A stretch of 64,000 nt of DNA from Flaviflexus huanghaiensis. Lineage in GTDB: Bacteria; Actinomycetota; Actinomycetes; Actinomycetales; Actinomycetaceae. This document shows positions 20,733-29,879 of this stretch, in pieces (the stretch's first letter is position 1; every line of letters begins with the position of its first letter). The translations under genes and the position numbers were made by a program. The stretch covers positions 62,001 through 126,000 of the forward strand of contig NZ_JACFAK010000008.1 of NCBI RefSeq assembly GCF_014118685.1, in the 5' to 3' direction. The notes below the pieces were generated by a model. The model was not told the DNA's origin. It ran no database searches and saw only the letters and a list, made by a program, of their open reading frames with translations.

Positions 20733-23700
20733 TTAGATCAGTGGCGGCCTTTTCCTCGACCTCGGGCGCAGGTAAACGGCGCCAAGCGGAGGAATACGGA
20801 GGAGAGCGGACTGCGTCCTGCCGTTCCATCCGACCTTCTCAACATTGATAGACGTGTTGAGTACGCCCGATCCGCCGTATTTTGGATCATCGGTGTTGAG
20901 AACCTCGTCCCAGTCGCCAGGGAAGGGCAGCCCGACCCGGTAGTTCTCGTGCGGAACACCGGCGAAGTTGACGACGGCGACGAGCCAGTCCTTCTCATCG
21001 GCTGACTTACGGACGAACGAGAGGGTGTTGTGGTCGCCGTCGGAGACGTCGATCCACTCGAACCCGTGGTTCGTGAAATCATCCGACCAGAGGGCCGGGC
21101 TATCAAGGTAGACCGCATTGAGGTCTTTGACGAGCCTCATGACCTGGTCGTGGTTCTTGTTGTCAAGTAGCCACCAGTCAAGGCCCTTGCCCTCGTTCCA
21201 CTCATCAATCTGGGCGAACTCCTGGCCCATGAAAATGAGCTGCTTACCCGGGTGCGCCCACTGATACGCGAAGAGGGCGCGAACACCCGCGCGCTTCTGC
21301 CAGTCATCGCCCGGCATCTTCGAGTAGAGAGATCCCTTCCCATGGACGACTTCATCGTGCGAAATCGGAAGGAGGAACTGCTCGGAGAACGCATACACGA
21401 GCGAGAAGGTGATCTCGCCATGGTGGTAGCGGCGGTTGATCGGCTCTTCCGAGAGGTAGCGAAGTGTGTCGTTCATCCACCCCATATTCCATTTGAGACC
21501 AAATCCGAGCCCGCCGGTTTCGGTCAGGCCAGTCACGCCCGGCCACGAGGTCGACTCCTCGGCAATCATCATGATGCCGGGGTGATGCCGGTACGCCGTC
21601 GCGTTTGTCTCCTGGAGGAAGGAGATCGCTTCGAGATTCTCCCGGCCGCCGTACACGTTAGGACGCCACTGACCGTCCTCTCGCGAATAATCCAGGTAGA
21701 GCAGCGAGGCGACAGCATCGACTCGGATGCCGTCAATGTGGAACTCGTCCATCCAGTAGAGGGCGTTGGCGACAAGGAAGTTTCGAACCTCGTGGCGACC
21801 ATAGTTGAAGACGTACGTGCCCCAGTCCGGGTGCTCTCCTCGGGTCGGGTCCGGATCCTCGTACAGCGGTGTCCCATCGAATCGTGCGAGCGCCCATGCG
21901 TCCTTCGGGAAGTGAGCGGGCACCCAGTCCATGATGACGCCGATGCCGGCCTTATGGAGCTCATTGACGAGGTGGCGGAACTGGTCGGGCGTACCGAACC
22001 GAGCCGTCGGAGCGTAGTAGGACGTCACCTGATAACCCCACGACGGACCATACGGGTGCTCGGACACAGGCATGAGCTCGACGTGAGTGAAACCGAGGTA
22101 CTTGACGTGGCCGATGAGCTGCTTGGCGAGATCTTCAAAGCTGAGATCCGGGCGCCAAGAGCCGAGGTGAACCTCGTAGACCGAGACGGGGCCCGTCAGC
22201 GGGTTCGTCGCCTTCCTCTTCTCCAACCACGCGTCATCGTCCCACTCGAACTCCGACTCGGTAATAACGGAGGCGGTGAGCGGCGGTTTCTCCGTGCGCC
22301 GAGCCATCGGATCGGCCTTCTGGTGCCACGTGCCATCCGCGTGCTGGATCTCGTACTTGTAGCCCTGGCCGACACGAGCCTCGGGAATAAAGAGCTCCCA
22401 GACGCCCGAGACGCCGAGACTTCTCATCGCGTGTGAGCGGCCGCTCCAATGGTTAAAGTCGCCGACAACACGAATGGCCCGAGCATTCGGGGCCCACACG
22501 ACGAACGCGGTGCCACGAGTCGTCCCCAGGGGAGATTCGTACTCCTTCACGTGCGAGCCGAGCACGCGCCAGAGCTCCTCGTGGCGGCCCTCGCCGAAGA
22601 GGTAAAGGTCAAGTTCACCAATGGTGGGCAAGAACCGGTACGGGTCGTCGCCTGTCATGATGAGTTCGTCAGAGTACGTCGTACGCACTCGGTAATCGGG
22701 AATCTTGTCGGCCGGGAACGCGGCGACCCACACACCGTTGTATTCGTGCTCGGCTTCGTGCTCGCCGTCCGCCGTCACAATGGTTACGCCGATCGCCAGG
22801 TGGCGGACGACGCGGATTGTCACGGTGTCATCGGATAGATGCGGGCCGAGAATGTCGTGCGGGGCGTGGTAATCCCCGTACGCCACCGCGGCCAGATTGT
22901 CCATTGAAACTTCTAGCGGGTCATACTTCATGATGGCCCCTTTCCTCGTTGTATCCGATGCTAATACTGTGCCGCTCTCGTCGGAGCGGGAATGATCTGG
23001 TGTGGAGGAGGCAATAACCGCATCTCCACCGTCCGTCCGATCGTCGCCGAGGATAGTTTCGACGCCGCGAAGCGGAACATCCACCCAATCGGGACGGTGG
23101 GAGATCTCGTACGAGACTTCATACAGTGCCTTGTCGAGTTCAAGGGCGGCCAGGAGATCGGTGGACCCGGCGGGGATATCCCCATAGCCTCTGAGGAATG
23201 CTTCCTGGGCATTGTCCACCCACTCCCGTGCGGTGGCGGGGTCGGCTCCGTGGCGGATGATGTGGCCTCCGACGTAATCGAAGGAACGGAGCATACCTGC
23301 GACATCTCGCAACGCCAGATCGGGTGTCGTCCGCTCCTCGAGGGGACGGAGCGGCTCTCCCTCGAAGTCGAGGATGATCCACCCGCGGTCCGGTGCGTAG
23401 AGGACTTGACCTAAGTGGAGGTCGCCATGGATGCGCTGAAGATTCGGCCACACGGCATCCGTCTCAGCCGCCCGGTAGAGGGCCTCGATGTCGGTTTGGC
23501 GCTGCTGGAGCTGCGGAACTCGTCTCAGCGCGTCACTGGCTCTGCGCCGCCACGCAGCTGCCAAAGTGCGGCGAGTATCTTCGTCCGCCTCGACAGTCGG
23601 CATGACGGACGCGAGCGTCGTGTGGATGCTCCTTGTTGCGTCGCCGAGCTCTTCGATCGAATTCGTGTCAAGCTCTCCGGCTGCGGCACTGTCGGTCATG

Positions 23701-24338
23701 ACCTGCCAGGCATCTGTCGACCCGGTGAGGAAATCCTGGGCGACAAGAACATGCCCCGTCACTTCGCGACCCTTCTCCTGCCACGTTCCGAGCGCCGACC
23801 CTCTTGGGGCGGCGACATAGGGTGACGCTGCTTCGGCGAGGGCACGCGTGAGGATGACATCGGGGTTGAGGCCCGGGGCAAGAACCCGGAACACCTTGAG
23901 AATGAGCTGAGAGCCGTCGGTCAGCTCGTACATGATCGACGTGTTGGACTGTTCACCGGTGAACTTCTTCGACGAGGTGATTCCTGCGATCTCATGTTCG
24001 GCTTCGCCCGCCAACGTTGAGCAGTCCCCGCTTCCTTCGGCCCGGAGCGAGGACGCGGCGCTAAGCAGAACCTTGTGCCCGTAGCCCAAATCCGTCGCGT
24101 CATACACACGTCGCCCGCGGTCCATGCCAATCTCATCGGCCTTGAACGCCGTATCGGCGAAGACGAGTGGCACGACATAGGACGTCGTCCCGGACTGGAC
24201 GATGACAATCTCCACCAGCGGGTCGCCGGGCGCAAGTAGCCAACGGCCCCGAATTCGAATCGGTTCCGACGTGTCCGACGCGGCGAACCAACGCTGAGTG
24301 GGAAGCCAGTCTGCAAGCACCTGTTCGAGCACGGTCAT
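20733..24338 (-). CDS. glgB: Maltokinase-glycogen branching enzyme fusion (Mak-GlgB)
   Basis: One open frame of 1201 residues encodes two enzymes of the GlgE pathway. Residues 1 to about 430 are maltokinase, which phosphorylates maltose to maltose-1-phosphate: [13 protein letters not shown] and [16 protein letters not shown] are its kinase motifs. A linker of about 40 Ser/Asp/Thr-rich residues follows. Residues 470-1201 are a full-length GlgB that makes alpha-1,6 branches: [15 protein letters not shown], the Glu in [11 protein letters not shown], and [12 protein letters not shown]. Each part has the length of the usual separate enzyme. An internal ATG at 22931 with a strong ribosome binding site could also give free GlgB. 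The start overlaps the treS stop by 4 bp. Confidence 0.9.
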   Translation of the reverse strand: MTVLEQVLADWLPTQRWFAASDTSEPIRIRGRWLLAPGDPLVEIVIVQSGTTSYVVPLVFADTAFKADEIGMDRGRRVYDATDLGYGHKVLLSAASSLRAEGSGDCSTLAGEAEHEIAGITSSKKFTGEQSNTSIMYELTDGSQLILKVFRVLAPGLNPDVILTRALAEAASPYVAAPRGSALGTWQEKGREVTGHVLVAQDFLTGSTDAWQVMTDSAAAGELDTNSIEELGDATRSIHTTLASVMPTVEADEDTRRTLAAAWRRRASDALRRVPQLQQRQTDIEALYRAAETDAVWPNLQRIHGDLHLGQVLYAPDRGWIILDFEGEPLRPLEERTTPDLALRDVAGMLRSFDYVGGHIIRHGADPATAREWVDNAQEAFLRGYGDIPAGSTDLLAALELDKALYEVSYEISHRPDWVDVPLRGVETILGDDRTDGGDAVIASSTPDHSRSDESGTVLASDTTRKGAIMKYDPLEVSMDNLAAVAYGDYHAPHDILGPHLSDDTVTIRVVRHLAIGVTIVTADGEHEAEHEYNGVWVAAFPADKIPDYRVRTTYSDELIMTGDDPYRFLPTIGELDLYLFGEGRHEELWRVLGSHVKEYESPLGTTRGTAFVVWAPNARAIRVVGDFNHWSGRSHAMRSLGVSGVWELFIPEARVGQGYKYEIQHADGTWHQKADPMARRTEKPPLTASVITESEFEWDDDAWLEKRKATNPLTGPVSVYEVHLGSWRPDLSFEDLAKQLIGHVKYLGFTHVELMPVSEHPYGPSWGYQVTSYYAPTARFGTPDQFRHLVNELHKAGIGVIMDWVPAHFPKDAWALARFDGTPLYEDPDPTRGEHPDWGTYVFNYGRHEVRNFLVANALYWMDEFHIDGIRVDAVASLLYLDYSREDGQWRPNVYGGRENLEAISFLQETNATAYRHHPGIMMIAEESTSWPGVTGLTETGGLGFGLKWNMGWMNDTLRYLSEEPINRRYHHGEITFSLVYAFSEQFLLPISHDEVVHGKGSLYSKMPGDDWQKRAGVRALFAYQWAHPGKQLIFMGQEFAQIDEWNEGKGLDWWLLDNKNHDQVMRLVKDLNAVYLDSPALWSDDFTNHGFEWIDVSDGDHNTLSFVRKSADEKDWLVAVVNFAGVPHENYRVGLPFPGDWDEVLNTDDPKYGGSGVLNTSINVEKVGWNGRTQSALLRIPPLGAVYLRPRSRKRPPLI
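22929..22946 (-). promoter_or_regulatory. Internal ribosome binding site and start for a free GlgB
   Basis: On the minus strand AGGAAAGGGGC (22936-22946) precedes an in-frame ATG at 22931 by 5-6 bases. Translation from here would give MKYDPLEV..., a normal 732-residue GlgB. As there is no stop codon between the maltokinase and this ATG, the locus may yield both a fused and a separate branching enzyme. Confidence 0.6.
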
Positions 24339-26131
24339 TCCTTTGGGTCGGGGCGGATCGGCGAGGGCACTGCCGCTGCCTCGTTGCGCTCGTGCTTTGG
24401 CTCGACCGCCGCAGGCATGCCGTCGACCGGTGCCTGAACGACACGGTCCGGGGACGAGACGATGAGCCAAAAGAAGTCGCGCGAACCGAGCATCGACAGA
24501 TACTGGCCGTTCTTATCGATAGGAGGGAAGCCCGCCCCACCGAACACGTCGCTCACATGCCAGTCGCGGTACCGCTCCGGCAACGTGATCGTTGCGGCGC
24601 GCGGCGTGTTCGCCATGTTCATGACGCAGAGGATGGTGTCGTCCTCGTCGTAGCGGATAAAGGCAAGTACTGCTTCATTGTCGGTCGGTAGGATCTCGAA
24701 TGCTCCCTTGCCGAGCACCGGATGCTGGCGCCGGATGTCGAGCATGCCGCGGGTCCAGTGCAGAAGAGAAGCGGGTTGCGCGAGCTGGGATTCGACATTG
24801 ACCGCCTGGTAGTGGTGGACGAGCGACTGGATGGGGGGCAGGTAGAGCTTGCCCGGATCGGCGTTCGAAAAGCCTGCGTTCCGATCGGGAGTCCACTGCA
24901 TCGGGGTCCGCACCCCGTCCCTGTCCGGTAGCCAAATGTTGTCACCCATCCCGATCTCGTCCCCGTAGTAGAGGCAGGGAGAGCCAGGCAGGGAGAGGAG
25001 CAGTGCGTTTGCCAGCTCAATTTCGGGCCGGGAGTTGCCGAGTAGCGGCGCAAGTCGCCGGCGGATGCCGACGTTTGCCCGCATTCGAGGATCCTCCGCG
25101 TACCAGCCGTACATCGCGGCACGCTCTTCGGTTGACACCATTTCGAGTGTCAGCTCGTCATGGTTACGCAGGAACGTACCCCACTGGGCTCCGGCGGGAA
25201 TGTCGGGGGTGGCGGCGAGGATGTCCTTGATTGAGGTGGCCCGCTGCTCGCGTAGAGAGTAGAAGATGCGGGGCATGACGGGGAAGTGGAAGCACATGTG
25301 GCATTCCGGGTTTTCTTCCGTCCCGTAATATTCGACGACGTCATCCGGCCACTGGTTAGCTTCAGCGAGAAGGATCCGGCCCGGGAATTCCGTGTCGACA
25401 AGCGTGCGCAGGTTCGCGATGAAGTCGTGGGTCTGCGGCAGGTTCTCGCAGTTCGTCCCCTCCTCCTCGAAGAGGTAGGGAATCGCGTCGAGACGGAACC
25501 CGTCGACGCCGATCCGGCACCAGTAGCGGACGACGTCGAAGATCGCCTCCTGGACTGCCGGGTTCTCGAAGTTGAGGTCGGGCTGGTGGGAAAAGAAGCG
25601 ATGCCAGAAGTACTGTCTGCGCACCGGATCGAACGTCCAGTTCGACGTCTCGGTGTCGATGAAGATGATGCGGGCGTCCTGATACAGCTCATCGGTATCG
25701 GACCACACGTAGAAGTCCCCGTAGGGTCCGTCGGGGTTCGAGCGTGAGGCCTGGAACCACGGATGCTGATCGGACGTGTGGTTGATGACAAGGTCGATAA
25801 TGACTCGTATGCCGCGAGCATGCGCCTCATCCATGAGCTCGGTGAAGTCATCGATTGTGCCGTACTCCGACTTGACCGCCGTGTAGTCAGCGATGTCGTA
25901 GCCGCCGTCTCTCATGGGGGAGGGATAGAACGGGGGGATCCAGATGCAGTCCACACCGAGCCACTGGAGATAGTCGAGTCTCCTAATGAGTCCCTGCAGG
26001 TCGCCGATACCGGAGCCGCTTGAGTCCTCCATCGCGCGCAGAAGGGCCTCGTAGAAGACCGCTGTCTCGTACCACTTCGGATCATCGCTGAGACCGGGCC
26101 GGCCAAGGTCTCCGAATGGGACTGAGGTCAC
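24335..26131 (-). CDS. treS: Trehalose synthase (maltose alpha-D-glucosyltransferase)
   Basis: GH13 enzyme of 598 residues that interconverts trehalose and maltose. Visible are [15 protein letters not shown] (region I), [20 protein letters not shown] (nucleophile Asp, region II), [11 protein letters not shown] (Glu, region III) and [12 protein letters not shown] (region IV); the [10 protein letters not shown] stretch is typical of TreS. There is no maltokinase domain at its C-terminus, unlike TreS-Mak fusions in other species; here the kinase is joined to GlgB instead. It starts with GTG at 26131, overlapping the glgE stop by 4 bp, and it overlaps mak-glgB by 4 bp, so the three are translationally coupled. 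Confidence 0.95.
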   Translation of the reverse strand: MTSVPFGDLGRPGLSDDPKWYETAVFYEALLRAMEDSSGSGIGDLQGLIRRLDYLQWLGVDCIWIPPFYPSPMRDGGYDIADYTAVKSEYGTIDDFTELMDEAHARGIRVIIDLVINHTSDQHPWFQASRSNPDGPYGDFYVWSDTDELYQDARIIFIDTETSNWTFDPVRRQYFWHRFFSHQPDLNFENPAVQEAIFDVVRYWCRIGVDGFRLDAIPYLFEEEGTNCENLPQTHDFIANLRTLVDTEFPGRILLAEANQWPDDVVEYYGTEENPECHMCFHFPVMPRIFYSLREQRATSIKDILAATPDIPAGAQWGTFLRNHDELTLEMVSTEERAAMYGWYAEDPRMRANVGIRRRLAPLLGNSRPEIELANALLLSLPGSPCLYYGDEIGMGDNIWLPDRDGVRTPMQWTPDRNAGFSNADPGKLYLPPIQSLVHHYQAVNVESQLAQPASLLHWTRGMLDIRRQHPVLGKGAFEILPTDNEAVLAFIRYDEDDTILCVMNMANTPRAATITLPERYRDWHVSDVFGGAGFPPIDKNGQYLSMLGSRDFFWLIVSSPDRVVQAPVDGMPAAVEPKHERNEAAAVPSPIRPDPKE

Positions 26132-28206
26132 GGCACCCTCACAGACAGGATGTGGGCGACAGTGCCGCGCGGGTCGAGACGGACGAACGGCCTACGGCCC
26201 CATTCGAAGGTCTGCTCCGACAGCTCGTCATCGACAACGATTGCCATTTCCTCGGGGACGCCGAGAGCTTCGAAGTCGAGGGTGATGAGCGCGTCGTGAG
26301 TGATGAACGGATCGAGGTTGAGAACGACGATGACAGTATCCTCGGGTTCTCCCGGGTTTGTCCGTTTCGAGAAGCAGATGATCTTGTCTGACGACGTTGG
26401 GTGGATCGTGACGTTGCGCAACCTCTGGAGCGATGGATGTGCGGCCCTAATCGCGTTGAGTCTCGTGAGCAAGGGCGTGATCCCCGTCGACTGTCCGAGC
26501 GAGTAGTCACGCGACTTGAACTGGTACTTCTCATTGTCAATCTGCTCTTCGGCGCCCGGGCGGGCGATGTTCTCAGCGAGCTCATAGCCCGAGTAGATAC
26601 CCCACGTCGGTGCGCCTGTCGCTGCGAGAATCGCTCGGATCGAAAAAGCGGGTACCCCGCCGCGTTGCATGTACGGCGTGAGGATGTCGTGTGTTGTCGG
26701 CCAGAACGCCGGGCGGACAAGATGGTCGGTCTCGTACGCGAGCTCGAGGAGGTATTCCTCGATTTCTTCGCGCTCATTGCGCCAGGCGAAGTAGTTGTAC
26801 GACTGGTGGAACCCGATCGCGCCGAGCGTCTGCAGCATCGGCGGCTTCGTGAACGCCTCCGACAGGAAGATGACGTCCGGGTGCTTCTCCTCGAATTCGA
26901 GCATGAGGCGATGCCAGAAGGGCAACGGCTTCGTGTGCGGGTTGTCGATTCGGAACAGCGTGACACCGTGCTCGACCCACAGCTCGAGCAGGTCGCGAAT
27001 CGCGACGTAGATCCCTCCGGGATCATTGTCGAAGTTGAGCGGGTAGATGTCCTGGTACTTTTTCGGTGGGTTCTCCGCATATGCGATCGAGCCATCGGCG
27101 CGCGTTGTGAACCATTCTGGATGCTCGCGCACCCACGGGTGATCGGGCGACGCCTGGAGCGCGATGTCGAGCGCGACCTCGAGGCCGAGCGAGCGGGCTT
27201 TGCCGACGAACGCGTCGAAGTCCTTGAATGTGCCGAGCTCCGGGTGGATGGCGTCGTGGCCGCCTTCGTGCGAACCGATGCCGTAGGGAGAACCCGGGTC
27301 ATCTGGCTCTGCCGTTAGTGCGTTGTTACGGCCCTTGCGGTTTGTTGTGCCGATTGGATGAACCGGGGTGAGGTACGCGACCGTGAACCCCATCGCCTTG
27401 ATTCGATCAAGTTCATCCGCAGCGGTCTTGAGCGTGCCGGACACCCACGTTCCGTCCGGGTTCTGGAAGGCGCCCGTCGAGCGAGGGAAGAACTCGTACC
27501 ACGAGCCGTACAGTGCCAGCTCTCGGTCGACCTTGACCTCGTATTCAGCTGAGAACGTCAGCATGTCGCGAAGCGGGTGCCGCTCGAGAGCCGACTTAAC
27601 CGGCTCGGAGATTCCATGACTGATGAGCTGTGCGGGTTCACCCTCAAGCTTCATCGCCTCAGCGGCCCGCTCGACGGCCGCCCGGTCTTCCGAACCCTGT
27701 GGCATGCCCTCCGCGGCCCGTTCGAGCACCTTGACGCCCTCATCGATCATGAGTTGGGAGTCAACATCTGCCTCAATTTTGAGGACCGCGTCGTGCTCCC
27801 ACGTGCGATAAGGGTCGGACCAGGATTCAATATGGAACGTCCAGCGGCCCGGTGTATCGGGAACAAGCCATCCCTCGTAACGATCGAGCCCTGGCTTTGT
27901 GTCGACCATCCGAACCCGCTGGGCTTCGGTGCCGTCCGGGCGAGTCAAGACAGCTTCGACCGACCACGCGTCGTGGCCCTCTCGGAAGACCGTGGCACGC
28001 ACGGGGAATGCTTCACCGACGGTGGCCTTGGCGGGCCAACGGCCCTCCTCAATGACCGGCCATACGTCGACGATCGGGATCCGACCGACGAGAGCAAACG
28101 GGGCTCTCTGCGGCCGGGCGGACCCTGAGCCGGCTTTCGCGGGGACAGAACGACGCTCCTGGGCTGCAGGCTTCCGGTTCGACCGGGAATTGCTCGAAGT
28201 ACTCAC
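26128..28206 (-). CDS. glgE: Alpha-1,4-glucan:maltose-1-phosphate maltosyltransferase
   Basis: The 692-residue GlgE extends alpha-1,4-glucans using maltose-1-phosphate. The N-terminal beta domain starts near residue 40 ([20 protein letters not shown]). The GH13-like catalytic part has [37 protein letters not shown] (Asp nucleophile), [12 protein letters not shown] (Glu) and the [16 protein letters not shown] segment typical of GlgE. The first about 35 residues are a Ser/Arg/Lys-rich, probably disordered, leader. The start is GTG at 28206 with AGGG upstream. It is the first gene of the glgE-treS-mak-glgB operon and supplies linear glucan to the downstream branching enzyme. Confidence 0.95.
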   Translation of the reverse strand: MSTSSNSRSNRKPAAQERRSVPAKAGSGSARPQRAPFALVGRIPIVDVWPVIEEGRWPAKATVGEAFPVRATVFREGHDAWSVEAVLTRPDGTEAQRVRMVDTKPGLDRYEGWLVPDTPGRWTFHIESWSDPYRTWEHDAVLKIEADVDSQLMIDEGVKVLERAAEGMPQGSEDRAAVERAAEAMKLEGEPAQLISHGISEPVKSALERHPLRDMLTFSAEYEVKVDRELALYGSWYEFFPRSTGAFQNPDGTWVSGTLKTAADELDRIKAMGFTVAYLTPVHPIGTTNRKGRNNALTAEPDDPGSPYGIGSHEGGHDAIHPELGTFKDFDAFVGKARSLGLEVALDIALQASPDHPWVREHPEWFTTRADGSIAYAENPPKKYQDIYPLNFDNDPGGIYVAIRDLLELWVEHGVTLFRIDNPHTKPLPFWHRLMLEFEEKHPDVIFLSEAFTKPPMLQTLGAIGFHQSYNYFAWRNEREEIEEYLLELAYETDHLVRPAFWPTTHDILTPYMQRGGVPAFSIRAILAATGAPTWGIYSGYELAENIARPGAEEQIDNEKYQFKSRDYSLGQSTGITPLLTRLNAIRAAHPSLQRLRNVTIHPTSSDKIICFSKRTNPGEPEDTVIVVLNLDPFITHDALITLDFEALGVPEEMAIVVDDELSEQTFEWGRRPFVRLDPRGTVAHILSVRVP

Positions 28207-28354
28207 ACGTCAACCCTATCCAAATCACCCGCGGGGAGCAGGGCATTAGGGGGCGATTGAGCCGACCATGAAATTGGTCTTCACCCGTGCGCTCTCTCCG
28301 GTAGGAGAAGAATCTGGCGGCACCGAGCCGTCGGCTCGTCGATCGGGCAATGGA

Positions 28355-28386
28355 CTGGGGCCCGCGGATCGTGCCGCGGGCCCCAG
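28355..28386 (-). terminator. Strong hairpin terminator downstream of the small lipoprotein gene
   Basis: The arms CTGGGGCCCGCGG (28355-28367) and CCGCGGGCCCCAG (28374-28386) are perfectly complementary over 13 bp, with the loop ATCGTG. It starts 21 bp past the stop of the small lipoprotein gene on the minus strand and lies about 150 bp before glgE, separating the two transcripts. No U-run is present, as is common in high-GC actinobacteria. Confidence 0.75.
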
Positions 28387-28407
28387 GGTTCATGCCGGAA
28401 TCAGATT

Positions 28408-28602
28408 CTAGCCGTCGTCTTCCATGTCATCCTCTGTGTCATCGAGGTCCTCGCTGTCGCCGCCACCGCGGGTCGGGGCATCCTCCTCTTCGACCGTCTC
28501 AACGTCCGTATCCGAATCGTCACCGCATGCGGCGAGACCGAAGGGGAGAGTAAGAGCGAGACCTGCTCCAATTGCCGCGCGTTTCCAGATCGACGTTTTC
28601 AT
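28408..28602 (-). CDS. Small acidic lipoprotein
   Basis: A 64-residue lipoprotein. The signal peptide MKTSIWKRAAIGAGLALTLP ends in the lipobox LAAC with Cys26; the mature part is almost only acidic residues and glycine (EDAPTRGGGDSEDLDDTEDD). The start at 28602 is chosen because GAAAGGAGATGCC precedes it; an in-frame ATG 24 bp upstream would spoil the signal peptide. It has its own downstream hairpin. No family is recognised; metal binding or cell-surface charge is a guess only. Confidence 0.7.
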   Translation of the reverse strand: MKTSIWKRAAIGAGLALTLPFGLAACGDDSDTDVETVEEEDAPTRGGGDSEDLDDTEDDMEDDG

Positions 28603-28716
28603 GGCATCTCCTTTCGTGGGTGTCAACCGATCGTAGAGCAGTGACGCCCGTCACGAAACTGGAGAGCTTGTGTGACGTGTTCGCTTGTGGCACATGGGTG
28701 CATGGACGGCCGAGAG

Positions 28717-29835
28717 TCAGGCGTACGGCAGATAGACCATGTCGAGGGCCTCGTGGACCTCGCGTAGCGTTTCTTCCGCTTGGGCGGTCGCGCGGGCGAT
28801 GCCGTCGCGCAGAACCTGTTCGACATAGCCCTGGTCGTTCGCGAGCTCCTCGCGACGTGCACGGATTGGCGCCATCATGTCGTTGATTGCCTCCGTGGCG
28901 GCCTTCTTCAACGCGCCCGCGCCGCCATCGCCGATCTCCTGAGCGACATCGTGTGGGTCGCGGTCGGTGGCGAGCGCGGTGAGCTGGACGAGGTTCGACA
29001 CCTCGGGACGGCCCACCGGATCAAAGGTGATCCGGCGCTCGGAGTCGGTGACAGCCTTCTTGAGAAGCTTCGCCGTCTCATCGGCCGTCATTCCGAGCTC
29101 GATCGTGTTGCCACGCGACTTCGACATCTTCTGTCCGTCGAGACCGAGAACCGAGGGCGCTTCCGACAGCAGTGCCTGGGGGCGGGGGAAAATTGGGTGT
29201 GTCGCACCGGCTGCGCGGCCATAGCGCCTATCGAAGCGCTGGGCGATGACGCGGGCCTGCTCAAGATGGGGGAGCTGATCCTTACCCACCGGCACGACGT
29301 TGGCCTTGCAGAAGAGGATGTCAGCCGCCTGGTGGACCGGGTAGGTGAGGAGCAGCCCGGACATGGGCCGGTTACCGCTCGCGTCAAGTTCGGCCTTAAC
29401 CGTCGGGTTCCTGCGCAACTCTGAGTCGGTGACAAGGGAGAGGAAGGGGAGGACGAGCTCGTTGATCGCGGGGATCTGCGAGTGGGGGAAGATGACGGCA
29501 CGCTCGGGGTCGATACCGACGGCAAGGTAGTCCGTGACGAGCCCGTAGACCCGTTCCTTGATCTCGCCGACGGCGTCGCGATCGGTGATGACCTGGTAGT
29601 CAGCAATGACGAGCCAACTGTCGACTCCCGCGTTCTGAAGCTCAACCCGGTTTTTCAGGGAACCGAAGTAGTGGCCGAGGTGAAGTCGGCCAGTGGGCCG
29701 ATCTCCGGTCAGCATCCTGAAGGGCGAGGCGTCCTCGCGGATCTTCTCCTTCAGCTCGTCACTGAGCTTCTCCGATCGACGCAGGGAGGCCTCGTCAACC
29801 GTCGATTCGAGATCGACAATCTCGTCACTGTGCAT
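28717..29835 (-). CDS. trpS: Tryptophan--tRNA ligase
   Basis: Class I aminoacyl-tRNA synthetase of 372 residues that charges tRNA-Trp. The HIGH-type motif is GRLHLGHYFG and the KMSKS motif is GQKMSKSRGNTIELG. Its start MHSDEIVDLESTVDEASLRR and the overall sequence fit the longer of the two TrpS types known in actinobacteria. The ATG at 29835 has GGAAAGGATG upstream. It lies alone between glgX and the small lipoprotein gene, all on the minus strand. Confidence 0.95.
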   Translation of the reverse strand: MHSDEIVDLESTVDEASLRRSEKLSDELKEKIREDASPFRMLTGDRPTGRLHLGHYFGSLKNRVELQNAGVDSWLVIADYQVITDRDAVGEIKERVYGLVTDYLAVGIDPERAVIFPHSQIPAINELVLPFLSLVTDSELRRNPTVKAELDASGNRPMSGLLLTYPVHQAADILFCKANVVPVGKDQLPHLEQARVIAQRFDRRYGRAAGATHPIFPRPQALLSEAPSVLGLDGQKMSKSRGNTIELGMTADETAKLLKKAVTDSERRITFDPVGRPEVSNLVQLTALATDRDPHDVAQEIGDGGAGALKKAATEAINDMMAPIRARREELANDQGYVEQVLRDGIARATAQAEETLREVHEALDMVYLPYA

Positions 29836-29879
29836 GGATCATCCTTTCCGGTGCCCGCGATTCACGGACAGGCGACATT

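Noticed and set aside
21252-22436. 394-codon open frame antisense to glgB
   Set aside because: Lies entirely within a well-conserved gene; composition is typical of a shadow frame in high-GC DNA.
26401-27318. 305-codon open frame antisense to glgE
   Set aside because: Shadow of glgE; no start signal or recognisable domain.
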